From Sclerodactyla briareus (Eukaryota > Echinodermata > Holothuroidea > Dendrochirotida > Sclerodactylidae), in NCBI GenBank assembly GCA_026419785.1, contig JAODTK010005606.1:294838-358837 (forward strand): a stretch of 64,000 nt of DNA. The letters run 5' to 3'. Every line of letters starts with the position of its first letter. Within the stretch, counting starts at the first letter, position 1. A model generated the notes under the pieces. The model saw only the letters and a program-made list of their open reading frames with translations, ran no database searches and had not been told where the DNA came from. A program made the position numbers and the translations under genes. Positions 25,361-37,640 of the stretch are shown piece by piece.

Positions 25361-26861
25361 AAACAGATGAGAAAACACTCCCCTGGTTTTATTCCTAATA
25401 ATGTCTACTGTCGAAGTTCGAAATACAGAAAACAAGTTCTTGAGATGTCTGTCGGACACTTCCGTGGCAAATATAAAATAGTGCCGTTGCCGATAAATGA
25501 ATTATTGATCCAATCCTTGAATATACAAAATACTGTGGTAGGCATAGTATAGGTTCGTCGATATGACCGATAAGTTGGATTTCAAACAATGGATCGACCC
25601 TGAAATAGCTCGCGACGGAAATAGTGTAGTATGGTAAATAGAATCCAAAGATTTTGAGGGATCAAATCGTTGACAGGAGCAATAACATTGGTTATATAGA
25701 GTGAACGCGATAGGAGATTCACACTAAAGTGAGCGCAAAAAAAAAACAACAAATTTCAGAGGAAAGATGATGCTGACAACACGCCACTGTGGTCTTCCTA
25801 TCGGTAGGTAAATGGAATATTTGGCAAACCCATGTTAGTGGGGTTGACTATCACGCACATTCCTCGACAACCAATCAGGGAGGAAATATATACGAGTAAC
25901 CAATTTTAACCCTCCATGAGTTATTCAAGGTTCGGGCCTGAGTAGTAAATCAAGTCATAATATGAACATTTCTATTTGATGGCTCAAACTATTTTGGTCA
26001 TGTCAAATACTCAATTGATAAAATCCAATTACTGCTCGAGGTTGTTATTTGTTTCCATGAATTTAAAATGTTGGCTCACCTGGTGGAAATGTCACATCAA
26101 CTAAGTTCAGCTGTTATTCCCGGAGAACACGAATATTGCTGATTTTTATCTTCATGGAGAGAATTTAAACACGCGGACACAGGTATGGGGCTACTTTCCG
26201 AGATGTAGTAGGCCTCGAAATTCAGAGAGTTGCCAAAAAGAATATCGACGAATTTGTTTTTTCGCGGAACCAGTCCGTATGCCCATCCAATGCAAGCAAT
26301 TTTGTATTCATTAAGGCCAATGGTCTTGTAACAGATTTGCTTTAAACTACCACAGGTGAAAGAGGACAGCATGATTGCATAATGTATACCCATGTGTTTC
26401 TGGATGTATGGGATTAGAGTTAGGATTAGCGGTGGGGTTAGGCCCTTAGCTACAGTAGGGGGATCAGTTCTGCGAAGTCAACAATTCTCGTAAGAGTTGC
26501 AGACTTTAGGTCATAATTGCCTCCATGATGAATGAATATTGTTTATTCAATACATTCATAAAAGCACAAAAAACATTACATCCCAGAAATTTGATGACGA
26601 TACCTCACAGACGTACGTACGAAAATAGTATTTTTCTGTGATTACCAACGTTGAACAGTTTTTCATAAAATGGCACCACAGTGGACAAGTCAAAATCCCA
26701 TCTTTCTTCGTAAACTTCCTGCACTCTGTCTCGGAAAGTGCAAATTGGTAAAATGGCAGGCTACCCTTGAATTGAAATTTATCGAGTTTGAAAGACATCA
26801 ACAACCGCACACTTCTGTGTTAAAGACTGTATCCAATTGCGCGTAATGCATGCACAAGGCC
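25361..26861. other. Stretch without recognised gene
   Basis: About 25361-25620 may be the 5' untranslated part of the adjoining LINE. An A run lies at about 25739-25748. The rest shows no exon, RNA gene or transposon ends. Confidence 0.45.
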
Positions 26862-29285
26862 AAGCAGGGCAATAGGCGGCTCGTAACGCACTTTGCTAGG
26901 CTTCCACTCTAATATACACAGGTGTGATACATATCCTAACGACCGTTTTGAAACCAACGACTTTCAAATGCGAATATCGAGATCGACCGGCTTGGCCATA
27001 GACAAAGTAAACGCTTCACGTGAACCATGAAAGATTATTCTATATGGTACCTGCTCATATCGACGATTCGACTGGAAAACTCGCGAAATCTTGATAAGTT
27101 TCTGGACCAACAGGTTGGAAATCTGCATTTGACGAGTTGCGCGGCACTCGGATATCGGGTTGCCGATTATCGCCTTGGACCTTAGTTGTCTGGGAGCGGT
27201 ACTACACTGGGAAAAGTGATTATCACTAACAAAATCCGGAATATATGCATTGAATAACAGAGAAATATTATATTCGAAGTTGTAAAAACAAAATTATTAT
27301 TACTTCGCTGCCTTAAGGAATATTCAAATAATAGACAAATGTATTTTTTCACTCAATCAACTGAGGGCGTGTGTGCTTTTACGTGACTAGAAACGGACCG
27401 GGCCAACGGCCAAAAAAACCGAAGCAGTAATCAATCAGTGCCAATTGCTTGTTTCACCTGCCAAATGTCTGGAATAACGAAACTCTAACTCTCCTCTTTC
27501 AGAGAGCAAAATTCAATACTCTGTGATACATGGCTACTACATCATCAGTAGATAATTCACATGTTCATACCCGATTTCTCAATCTGTCGATAATTTCGAC
27601 GCGTAGGTCTCCTCCCAGTTGTAGTACCGCTCCAGAAAATAAGGTCCAAGGCAATAATCGGCAACCCGATATCCGAGTGGGCGCGGCAGCTCGTCAAATG
27701 CAGATTTCAACCTGTTGGTCCAGAAACCTATCCCGATTTCGCAAGTTTTCCAGTCAAGATCGTCGATATGAGAAGGTACCATGTAAAAAGATCTTTCGTG
27801 GTTCACGTGAAGCGTTTAAGTTGTCTATAGCCGGCCGGTCAATCTCGATTAGGGCTGTGACTTTTTCGGGTCATTTTCCAGACCCGGTTCCCGCCCAAAT
27901 TTCGTGCTGGTCCCCCCGGGTACCGCGAAATTTTGCGGCCAAAAATTGTGCAATCAGTCACTAGTAGAAATGCACGGCATCTGCTACTACTCCCGCTCCG
28001 CCAGCTTATGCAATAATGAAAGATGCCTCAGCCAGGTCGTATCGATACATCGTAGTAATAGTAGTACAACAAGATTTACTCGGCGAGAATAATTTAGAAT
28101 GAGTCACTGAAACTGCACTTTGGTGGCAGATCAGTGTGCAGTCCCTGATTGGTAAAAAGTTGAACGAACCAGGCCTCGACATCCCCGCTTCTCCGCCACT
28201 TGACTTTGTCGAGTTAAATTTTATGCTTGGGGCGACGCAGTTTTGGCGGCCTAAGCGATCGTCATACCTCTCGAGTTGATCCGACTGGGCCCTCGCAGCT
28301 TTAGCGTACCTTATTATGAGCTATAATAAATACTGATACAAAAAGTCTGTACATGCTAGCTAACTCACCCAATGCTGTGCCTACTCTTTAAATCCTAATC
28401 CTGTTCCTATTGGGACTTAAACACGTGTTATGCACCTGCTGTTATTCAGTTCGCGTCCTCCCGCCACGGAGATGTGGCAGTGCATTCACAATGATACTGT
28501 GGCCACTCCTATGGATTATTACAGAGCGCGTAAATTCTCACGCGCACTTAAGTCTATGGGATTTTCCCATTGACTCTGTGACTACGGACTAATTTTTTCA
28601 CGATCGGCATGCGAATAATCGCAATTAATTTGTGTGGGTCTGCAATTCTATGAATGAATGAACGTGTTAATCATGTAATTGTGGATAAAACATATATATG
28701 AAGGTTTAGCAATGATTTGGTGGAATTAACGAGTAATTGTGGAGTTGGTTGTGCTTTTCGTTTTCTTGCTGAAATACTGTAATCACTGTTACGTTAGAGC
28801 TTACTGGTAATTGCACTAGCAAGGCGTTTGTGCGGGGCAGCCGGCCGTGGTACGTATGGAAGAATAGAAAGTTTACATGTATTTCTATCGTTGGTGATTG
28901 TTTATTATTTCGCTGATTGCCTGAGCAGTCATCGATTCCCCGAAATTTAACATTTTTTAGATGTAGATCAATCATGTCGCGCTCACATTGGATTGTAAGA
29001 AAATGAATTTGAAGCAGAGAAAATGCATAATGTATTTTTTATTATTAAAAACTTCTGATGTGATGTCATTTTCGGGTATCGGGTATGTGATTTTTCTACC
29101 GGGTCCCGACATGTTCGGGCGGGGCTCAATTAACCCGTGAACTTCGGTCCACCGCCCTAATCTGATAGTCGCAATTGAAAGTCGTTGGGTTCAAACGGTC
29201 GTTAGGATTTGTAGCACACCTTGTGTATATCGTTATAAGTGGAAGCCTATAGCCAAAACTTTACGAGCGCCTGTGAAGCAGGGCA
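26862..29285. mobile_element. Foldback element with about 350-bp inverted arms
   Basis: The left arm 26862-27213 is the inverse of 27612-27849 continued at 29167-29285. Shared inverted blocks include GGTTGCCGATTAT, CTTGGACCTTA, CAGGTTG..AATCTGCATTTGACGAG, TTCACGTGAA and the outer CCTAACGACCGTTT. The arms are about 352 and 356 bp once the inserted hAT is removed, and look roughly 85-90% alike by eye. The loop is about 398 bp. The structure would form a long hairpin if transcribed. Target duplications were not determined. Confidence 0.8.
27850..29159. mobile_element. hAT-type transposon nested in foldback arm
   Basis: The ends TAGGGCTGTG and CACCGCCCTA are inverted, with further shared CGGGT-rich blocks inside. 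The left flank ATCTCGAT (27842-27849) is repeated at the right flank as ATCTGAT (29160-29166), an 8-bp duplication with one base lost. The undamaged opposite arm of the foldback confirms the empty-site sequence. The 1310 bp holds no recognisable transposase; short frames only. Confidence 0.75.
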
Positions 29286-30482
29286 GAAGCAGAGTATTAT
29301 AAATCATCCGTATCAGTTAATACAAATTATCCAGATTATAGGCCTACCACTTTTATGAGGTGTGAACTGTTTTAAAAACTTTGACCCTTGATTTTTTCGC
29401 ACAATTTTATATTTTTTCTAGAAATTTTTCAACGACATTGGCATTTCGGTCCTTTCTGTGGAAAACTAAACTACACCTGTTTCTTCACAACTCCCACTAG
29501 CATTGTCCATTTCCGAAAGATTGTTTGAACTATTTGTTTCTTATCGACGCGACATGATTAATAACAATTAGAAGAAAAATAGAAGATGATTGCTCCAATA
29601 TATTGTGTTGTGTCAGAAGTTTGGCATTATACTGGCAATACACTCATGCACTCTATCTTGACCTTCTCCCTGCTCAGTGTATATTTGAAAACATCGTCTC
29701 TAATGCCTCCCTTTCAATTTTCGTCCATTACACCCCCCCCCCACCCACCCCCTCGACCTTTGTGTAATGACCAATGCTGACAAGAGAAGTCATGGGATTT
29801 TATATATTTTCTGATGACAATGTTTGCATTTAATTTAAGTAAAATCAACTTGAAACTATGGTGTATGACAGAAAGGTGTCCATCAAATTATTTAGACGTA
29901 TTTACTACAAATGACTGCATCTGAGAAAATCAGTGCTTCCCCTAAATTGAAAAGTCTGGCGATGGCTCTGCTTAAAGACCCTCAGTGGTGCCAAGTTGTC
30001 CAACTCTCTCAGTGACCCCATTTCATCTGGGGTGCTCGCTGGCTTCAACAATAAATATCCTATGGTAACAACTGGCAACAGTGGGTTTTTTTGTTGTTCG
30101 CATGTGGTATGACTCTCTATGAATAATTCCTAGCAATATTTCTGACTTGTTACTGTATAATATGTGTTGTGCATATATTCCTTGCCCCATTCAATAGATG
30201 CCCATACATTGAATGATAAAGTTATGACAGCATTTCAATTGAATCTGATTTGCGAATAGGTCACACTCAAAGCTACGTAGGCCTAGTACCAATAGGCAGT
30301 GCCAGGAATAGGGCATGATGTACCAGTGAAGCCTATGCCGTAGAAAGTCGTTGATTGAAGACAAAATACAGTGAAGCTGTTCGAAACAAGTCATTAATAA
30401 CGGTCACCATCGGGGCCGCAGGCGCCATCTAGTTTTCCAGTTTCCCACATTGGTTTGTGTTAGTTAGTTACATGTAGACTTT
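29286..30482. other. Stretch without recognised gene
   Basis: Includes a C-rich run at about 29730-29752. No exon or RNA gene recognised. Confidence 0.5.
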
Positions 30483-31215
30483 TACACTAACACATGGATA
30501 TATGTGCTCCCCATGATGAGTACAGGAACCCTATTGTTTGGGGTCAGGTCAGAGTCACCAGAGGTCAAAGTCTGAAAACCTTGGAAAATCATGAGAAGTT
30601 CCAGAATGGTTGGTCTGATCAAGTTGAAATTTGGTGAATAGTGTCTTATGGCGATTAGGAACCCTATTGTGTTTGGTTCAGGTAGGGTTTGAATTTGGTC
30701 AAAAATAGAAAAATTTGTGGAAAGTGGATATTTTGGCCAATTTGGCTTGTAAACACGATAACTTGACTCCACCTGGATGGATGAAGCTCATATACTTGGT
30801 ATGTGGGTCCCCCCATGATGAAGTACATGAACCTATGGTTTTGGGGTCAGGTCATAGGGCAGCTGATATCAACAGAGTCAAAAGGCTGAGAATATGTGAA
30901 CCAAGATAATGTCCAGAATGGTTGCTCTGATCAGGTTGAAATTTGGGATATAGCTCTTCTATGGGGAGTACAGGAACCCCACTGTTTTTGGTATAGGTCA
31001 GGGTGAATATCAGTCAAAAATAGAACATTGTGAAGAGTCGATTATTTTGGCCAATTTGGCTTGTAACACGATAACTTGACCCCACCTGGATTGAATCCAA
31101 TGGATGGAGCTCATACTTTAGTATGGGCGTTCCCCATGATGAGTACATGGACCCTATTGTTTGGGGTCAGGTCAGAGGCCATCTGAGGTCACTAGAGGTC
31201 AAAGTCTGAAAACCT
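30483..31215. repeat. Tandem repeat family A, about 300-320 bp unit
   Basis: The landmark CCCCATGATGAGTACA recurs near 30511, 30811 and 31132. Each unit has ACACGATAACTTGAC, a GTCAGGTCA..AGAGGTCAAAGTC block and a second half-unit with AGGAACCCTATTG. Copies differ largely by small indels. Related arrays lie at 37070-37640 and 39400-40090. Non-coding. Confidence 0.75.
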
Positions 31216-31779
31216 TGCAATAAGTGTGTAGCTTTCCTATCAAGAGTATAGGAACTCTATTGGTGGGTTGGGAAAGATGGGAAAATTGTCAGACGTTATG
31301 TTGCCCATAATGAGCTGGCACAATTCCCAGTGTCTGGCTATAAGGGTTTTGTCAGAAAGAGTCGAGGCATCACTGAGCCTTCTGGCTGTCTTTTGGCTGT
31401 CTGGTATTAATATTGTAGACTTCGGTTCGGGGTAGTAGGCGATGAATATTTTGGTTCACCATAATTTAGGAGGAAGAGGAGAGGGATGCACAAGACTTGT
31501 ATCAAATATTTTGTATGTCATGGTAATCAAATGGTGACTGTATATTAGGTGGCTCAGATTTCCAAAGGTCTGAAATACCGTTCTACTACCCCTCAAACTT
31601 TTTTCTGTTGTTAGAAATTTGACCTGCAGCTGTTCAATTCTGGGTGGGTTATAGCCCAAAGAGTGTGAGTTGTTGTGCATGTTGCTGCACATTTGCTCCA
31701 ATTCCTTGATGTTCTATTGCAATAAAAGAGGAATGCTCCAGATTTTTGAAAATGCCATTGATTCTACTTTGCACCTCTA
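31216..31779. other. Stretch without recognised gene
   Basis: No exon recognised. The stretch adjoins the paralogous block at 31780-32245 and may be flank or intron of it. Confidence 0.4.
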
Positions 31780-32245
31780 CCTATATCACAATAACAGAAG
31801 AGTGGCAGGGTAGTACCTGTGACTTGTGCCGTGTAAGCAAACAGAGTTCCAGCTGTCACCAGTCGTTCTTTCCCAGATGGCTGAACCTGCAGTTGGTTTT
31901 GGGGGTTTGTTTTGGGATATTTGTGATAAGTCTCCCTGGTCGGCCTGTGAGCAGTTACATTGGACAGCTCCACCAGGGTCTGAGATTGTGTTTGAATTCT
32001 GATCGTCGTTTCTGAAGGGATGTGAAATGGCCATCCTGGGATCAGGAGGGATTTTGGTTATTTACCCCTGCCTCATTCATCTGCATCCTAGTTAGGAAGA
32101 GAAACGTTTACGTCGATACTCCGCAGGGTCCAAAGGACGTCATAGCCAAGGGAAGGAAAGGGAGTCTTCGCTGGTGCTCATCCACAATCAGTATGGCCAG
32201 GAGGTTTCTTGATGAGCTTTATATGGTTTCCTGAACTCTTAGAAT
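31780..32245 (-). other. Paralogous exon-like block, copy 1
   Basis: Read on the minus strand, this matches the block at 37968-38348 in order and orientation. It opens at a TTCAGGAAACCA word that encodes FRKP, followed after a frame change by LLAILIVDEHQRR, against TLTVLIEDEHHQR in the other copy. Both also share a QIS..KP patch and a final GTCAC.GGT...CCTGCC.. patch. Similarity at protein level despite indels suggests duplicated coding exons, but a repeat is possible. I do not recognise the family. No clear splice acceptor is left in this copy. Confidence 0.35.
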
Positions 32246-32340
32246 TTGAATCAAATCAACAGTGTCCCTTCTGTCACTTACTGGACACCATGCCAATCTT
32301 CAGTACATCTAGAGTAAGGGCACTGTGACCCAAGAATTCA

Positions 32341-32354
32341 TATATATATATATA
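32341..32354 (+). repeat. TA microsatellite
   Basis: A run of alternating T and A, seven units. Confidence 0.8.
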
Positions 32355-32389
32355 AACTGTTAACATAATTTTTTGTGTTTTTATTTCAG

Positions 32390-32456
32390 AACTTGTTGAA
32401 AGAGAGAAAATGGGGAAGAGACAGAATACAAGAGGCAGTTCCGAGAGCCATCTCAG
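32390..32456 (+). CDS. Possible internal exon, unknown
   Basis: A strong acceptor (TTTTTGTGTTTTTATTTCAG) is followed by an open frame reading LVEREKMGKRQNTRGSSE and a usable donor CTCAG|GTTAGC. It is purine-rich, so the open frame may be compositional. If real, it could belong with the acidic terminal exon at 35140-35229 on the same strand. No family recognised. Confidence 0.2.
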
Positions 32457-33189
32457 GTTAGCAGGAAGAGTATCAGAACAATGTCCATATTGTCTCTCCA
32501 GGAGGCAACAAGAACATAGTCACTTTTTTGTGGAGTGGGACTGGGACAGCGAGTCAGAGAATGGGCGGGGGCCGTGTCCGAGACCGTGAGTCAGAGTATG
32601 GACAGGGACATGTCCTGAGGACTCCCGTGAGGAACTCGAACAATAGTAACTATGGGAGGGAATATACTCCAGGTGAGATGTTGGGAGAAGTACCTGGCAT
32701 CTTCAGAGACGGGAGGGCAAGAAAAAGAGGCGCAGACTCCTGACTGGCCTAGGCGAGATGGCTCCATGGAGGATGTACAGCAGGCACATGCAGAACCTGT
32801 CCACAGATTAGACCAGCCACTGATGAAACAGTCAGCTCAATCTGGTATTGCTCTTGACTGTAAATTCCAATGCGGGCTATTTTTCACATTTTCTTAGCGC
32901 TGTCTGTTTTGAACTTACTCTTACCCAATAGCCTAAATATGTTTTCAAAAGTTGAGGGGATGGGAGAGTGTCAAGAATTTTCTGCTTTATACTTGTAACA
33001 AAAAACAAAATATTAAATAACCCTCCTTCATTTCTAAAGTTCTTGGAAGTAATAGTCTTGTCACAATTCAATATGTCCAGTTGCCCACAATACTTGGTGT
33101 AGAACATAGCACTGAGACCTCCTACTCAAAGTTGGTCTGGCATTTTTTTTGCAGAGATGTCAAAGCAAAAAAACCCTTCTTTTGTTTTA
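32457..33189. other. Stretch without recognised gene
   Basis: Overlapping plus-strand open frames of 70-80 codons at 32528-32897 look charged and hydrophilic but switch frame and show no motif. No RNA gene or repeat end seen. Confidence 0.35.
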
Positions 33190-34450
33190 AACTACAGTCT
33201 GCCTTCGATTCAATCAATCTCAACTTCCCGTTTGCTAAGTAACCAATATGGTCTCACTGATAAATCCCTGAGTTGGCTGACATGGTTAACCAGTTATCCT
33301 ACTCACAGATATCATTTTCTGTCAATCCAACACCCTTTTTTGGGAGACTCCCTCTCCGCGGCCTCTCCTTTGCGTTCCTCAGGGCTCCTGCGCTGGGCTC
33401 AGAGATTTTACTAGCATATTTAGCTAGCTCTGATTGTACTCACTGCCTCACAACGATATGACTCGTTGTGCTACCCCGGGTTGGCCAGTTTTTTTACCAG
33501 GTGGATTTTGCAGCCTGGGTAAATCCAGGTATTTACCAGTTTTTATACCGCTTAGTGGGAAAACAGGTTTTTCCCGGGAATTGCCAACCCTGGTGCTACC
33601 AGACGGCACAACTTTCAACCATTCTCATCTCATGCCCTAATGGTAGCGCAAAGTTTGGGAGCTAGAAGCATCCTGAGATAAGCCTGTTTCCAGTTACAGT
33701 TAATTGAGATCCTAATTCTGTTGTGTCAAAGGTCATAGGGGTATACTAGCAGTTCGGGGTTGCCAAACCGTGTGCGAACAATCTCTCTATAATCTCTCTA
33801 TCCCCTCTTGCGAAAGTAGGCCCGTTATGATTGATCTAAATGGGGAAGATCTTCTCTATAACCCACTGTGAGCATGCACACGTGAATTGTGAAAAAAGCT
33901 CATTGTTTTGACGACATAAGATCCTGGCTGGGCATTTACTGGTTAAAACTGAGCAATACAAAACTGAGAGGTGATGTATCTCGGTTCTAGGCAGCATCTC
34001 TTGCGCGATGTCTGTTGTTGGCTAGAACACTGATGAATCACCGCTGCTACGAACCTTTGTTCTATTTGACTAGGTTCAGGTATTTTTCATTTGAAGCAAA
34101 TCAGGTCAATGAAACCGTATTTGGACAGACACTCGAGACAACTTATTGATAACCTGATTTATAGTTTCTAGTCACCCTGGGGGCCTGGACCATTCTGTGA
34201 TTTATACTCTATGGGTCATTTTCCCAAATCTGGTTTTTTCAAGAACTGCCACCCATCTCCAGAACTCTGCAGCCAGCGTCGCCACTGGACATTCATGCAC
34301 AAAACAAGTCCAACTCCCTGCTTTTGTGTTGTATTCCCTCCACTGGCTCGCTGTAGAGTACGGAATTCTTTTGAGATATCTGGTTTGGTTCAAATCACAA
34401 TGCTTCCATAGTAGCGTGCCCTTTTTCCTATTCCTGATATAATTGCCATA
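33190..34450 (+). mobile_element. CR1/L2-like LINE fragment, reverse transcriptase
   Basis: In plus-strand order it reads QSAFDSIN (33195-33218), the block with the first catalytic Asp; GLTDKSLSWLT (about 33253-33285); VPQGSCAG (33373-33396); then FHLKQI and KPYLDRHSRQLI (about 34090-34150); and finally LQNSAASVATG and VLYSLHWLAVEYG (34250-34365). These blocks and their order are typical of CR1/L2-type LINEs. The YADD region is not visible. Several frame changes and a hAT MITE insertion at 33476-33592 break it. The 5' end and endonuclease are absent. Confidence 0.8.
33476..33592. mobile_element. 117-bp hAT-type MITE in the LINE
   Basis: A perfect 8-bp target duplication GTGCTACC flanks it at 33468-33475 and 33593-33600. 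The ends CCGGGTTGGCC and TTGCCAACCCTG are inverted, and the interior is full of CCGGGAAAA/TACCTGG-like words. The 8-bp duplication indicates hAT-type insertion. Excising it rejoins the LINE sequence. Confidence 0.85.
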
Positions 34451-35139
34451 TCCCAACCTGATCTCTCCACTCTGGTTCTACAATGTCTGTTCCCTCCGGT
34501 GTCCATGTCAATGGCAACTTCTTCACAACTTTGTGGCATTCTGACGGTGTTACCACTTATAACTCACTGTTTTCCACTTTGCTTTCTTTCAGATTTTTTT
34601 TTTGGCTTTCGTGTTCATTGCCTGTTGAGTAATTGTGCATTACTGGGTGCTATCCAAAATTTTCCTCCTAGCGTGGCATTTCCCCTATGAGCTACAGAAC
34701 CATGGGGAAGTCACCGAAATAAAGCAGACTTTGACACTCAAAGGCTCTCTAGATTTAGGGTGGTAGAATGAAAATTCCCTGTGTGCAAATGTGCAATGGA
34801 AGCTCCAAGTGCGCCCTTTCTTTTTTTTCTTTTTTCTTTTTGGGGGGTACTATTATTGCAGACAATTTGAGTATGACTGATCAGTCCCCCGGACACTGAT
34901 ACTTGATCATACCATAGACACTTATATAAAGTAGCTTTTACAACCCACAGGCTTGTACTGCTTCACAAATGATTTCTTGGCTAGCCACTGAGGGAGGGAT
35001 TACCTATCTTTCTGGCCCTCCTATTCCATAGGCAGAGGGGACAATATGGACGAAGCTACAGAAATTTGACCTGTCAAACAAACTATTTTGATTAAAGTGC
35101 AAACATTGCTGTAAAATGTCCATCCTCTCCTGTTTACAG
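34451..35139. other. Stretch without recognised gene
   Basis: May include the decayed 3' part of the LINE to about 34700. A T-rich run with GGGGGG lies at about 34819-34848. No exon recognised. Confidence 0.4.
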
Positions 35140-35229
35140 CAGCAATAAATCATCATAGAAGAGGAGATCAGGTTCCGCCAAGAAGAGGAGAACCAAGCCA
35201 AGCCCTCCCCTGAGAGTGGTGAAGAGTAA
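35140..35229 (+). CDS. Candidate terminal exon, acidic C-terminus
   Basis: A strong acceptor (CCATCCTCTCCTGTTTACAG) precedes a frame reading IIIEEEIRFRQEEENQAK, then PSPESGEE and a TAA stop at 35227-35229. The product looks like the end of an acidic, coiled-coil-type protein. One in-frame TAA at 35146-35148 near the exon start breaks it, which could be a sequencing indel or a slightly later acceptor. No family is named. Upstream exons were not identified with confidence; 32390-32456 is one possibility. Confidence 0.35.
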
Positions 35230-36210
35230 GAAATGGACCCCAAGCCTCCGTTCCTTGCTTTCGGTTGGCTGACCAAGCGAGAGAGTTGGCAACAAGCACC
35301 ACTATAACATCAGAGCTGCCAATGAAGTGAGTGTTTCTTTTCAAAGCACCTTGCCAGAGACACAGTTGAAATGCTATTCATCATCCATTGTAAGATTTAA
35401 AGTACTGACAACCTTCAAATCTGAAATTTACAGTTCTGTTGACTGCTTAGCCTTAGATCCAATTCCCATATTAGAGGATACCAAAGCAAAACACGGCCTG
35501 GAATTTGATTTTGTGCTGAAATCTTGATTATGTAACTAATAATTATAATAATTGTTCCCAGTGAAATTGGTTAATCCATCCATTCATTCATGGAATTGAG
35601 TACTGTAGGTCTACGGGAGTCACAAGCCGCAGCATCATTATCTTGAATAGGCGATCGCTAGCGTCAGCAATGGGTGTTATCAACAGTGTCAATGCAAAAC
35701 CCCATTGAGAACTGTCACTTAAACTGGGGGCACACATCCAGTATACCAGGTTTGAACCAAAATTAATGTTACCTCATAAATGCAGCCTCCACAGGAGCAT
35801 TGTGGCCATTTGTAGTAGTATGGCAGACATTGCTGCCAGTTCTGTCAGCTTTGCCTGACCTGGGGCCGGGCCCGGGTGGCACATAATTTGGTGTTTCATT
35901 ATTTCCAATGTTTGTGTACATACGCTTTACTGTCGAGACAGATCAATGCTCATGTAAGCCCTGTATGCCTAATATTCATACCCCCTATGGGCCCATTGCC
36001 TACAAAATTGCTCCACATTTGTCATTTCAATATTAATTGCCTCAATAAATTCTGTTGTAGGGCACTGCATATTATTTTACAATTAGGAGTTAGATACAAG
36101 ACAATTGCCCCCTGGCATGTTGCCCAGTGAGTGAGTGGAAGCTCCAGACCTGATAGGAGGAATATAGTCCGCATTTTATCATGGTTCATGTCAATAATGG
36201 AGTTGGTATT
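35230..36210. other. Stretch without recognised gene
   Basis: Could be 3' untranslated region of the preceding candidate exon. AATAAA occurs near 36044. No other feature recognised. Confidence 0.4.
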
Positions 36211-36790
36211 AAAGGACATCTGCAGGCTTAGATACAACAGGGGTTATATCGTGGAGAATGGAAACTGTATCGATAGGTCCAACCCCCATTTCAATACGAT
36301 GTTCCTATGTGGAGTTATGGGCCTTCAAAGTTTGGGCCATTAAGCAGAGAAAGGGGGGGAATCCCAATTGCACAATAACGCATGACGTCCCACATGGACA
36401 ACACAGGAAATTATGTTATGTATTTTTTTGTTTCATTTTGTTGAATAAGTCAACATATAGCAGAAGTTCTGTTGTCTTTCTGTCAACCCAACCCACTACA
36501 GCAATCCTCTTCCATTGACTAAATGCTTTTCCAAGGGAAATTAACGTTCGAATTTCAATAGAAAACCGAGGATGTTTGCAGGGTTTGTGAAGGTTGAACA
36601 TTATTATATTGCATGATGGTAGCCCTTTCGATCTTCTTGCACCAGACACAATGCTTCACAATACACAACTTCAAAGGACTGTAACTCCGTAACGGAAAGT
36701 CGTATGAACTTGCGGTTTGGACTGACGCATTCAGTTTTCATCATTAACTTTATATTAGCCCCTGTGTGAATCATCCTGCAGTTGTCCTTT
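36211..36790. mobile_element. MITE, AAAGGACAAC family, 580 bp copy
   Basis: Starts AAAGGACATCTGCAGG and ends CCTGCAGTTGTCCTTT, an inverted pair that extends about 30 bp. The interior matches 60779-61368 along its length, with shared blocks such as TCCTATGTGGAGTTAT, GGACAACAC.GGAAATTATG and GGAAAGTC.TATGAACTT. A third partial copy lies at 46845-47025. Non-coding and non-autonomous; TA-type target site possible. Confidence 0.7.
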
Positions 36791-37069
36791 GACTGAAAAA
36801 GCATATGCAACATGGGTGTGAAATGTGCAAGTATGTGTGCATGTAAATTTCAACGCAAAGACGTGCAATCGCCTTCCAGCATGGGTTGAGAAAACATGTT
36901 AGAGTCTAGGCTTTAGGTAAAGCAGCTTATGCAAAAGTTGGTTGGTGCAGCCTCGCACGGGATTGCTAGAGCATGGGTATAACAGTGGAGGATATTTCTT
37001 ATTCCTTGGACAAAGCCAGAGGAATCTAGTAGTCATGACAGTATGTGTGCGTACGTGAGCACAACATTG
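36791..37069. other. Stretch without recognised gene
   Basis: Short unique-looking spacer between a MITE and a tandem array. Confidence 0.5.
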
Positions 37070-37640
37070 TGTAACTCGCACACCCCACTTGGATGGACGA
37101 AGTTCATACTTGGTATATGGGTTCCCCGTAAAGAGTACAGGGGGTCAGCGTCCAAAAAAAAACAAAAAAAGGGGAGGTCAAATTCTTGTAACACCCAAAT
37201 AAGTCCAGTATTATGCTGCGTCTGATCAGTTAAAAATTCAGGATACAGCTCTCTTATGGGGAGTACAGGAACCCTATTGTTTTTGGTGTAGACCAGAGGT
37301 CTGTTTTGGGGAAAAATTGTGAAAAAATGATATTTTGCAAATTTTAGCTTGTTAAAAACACGATAACCTCAACTCCGCCTGAATGGATGAAGTCATACTG
37401 GATATGGGTCCCATGATGAGGACATGGTCCTTTTTGGGGTCCGATCAAAGATCATTCGAGGTTAAGAGAGCTAAAGTTAGTAAATCTTGTTGAACGGACA
37501 TGTCTGATCAGGGTTGAAATTTGGTATGCCTCAAAAGACCTCACCTAGATGAATGAAGTTCAAACTTTGTACGTGAGTTCCCCATATTGAGTATTACATG
37601 ATCGCTCTTGTAAATTTTGTAAGCATGTGAAGTTGACAAT
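37070..37640. repeat. Tandem repeat family A, degenerate array
   Basis: The ACACGATAAC, GTTCATACTTGGTAT and CCCCAT..GAGTACA landmarks of 30483-31215 recur here near 37123, 37410 and 37580. The copies are shorter and more indel-ridden. Confidence 0.65.
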
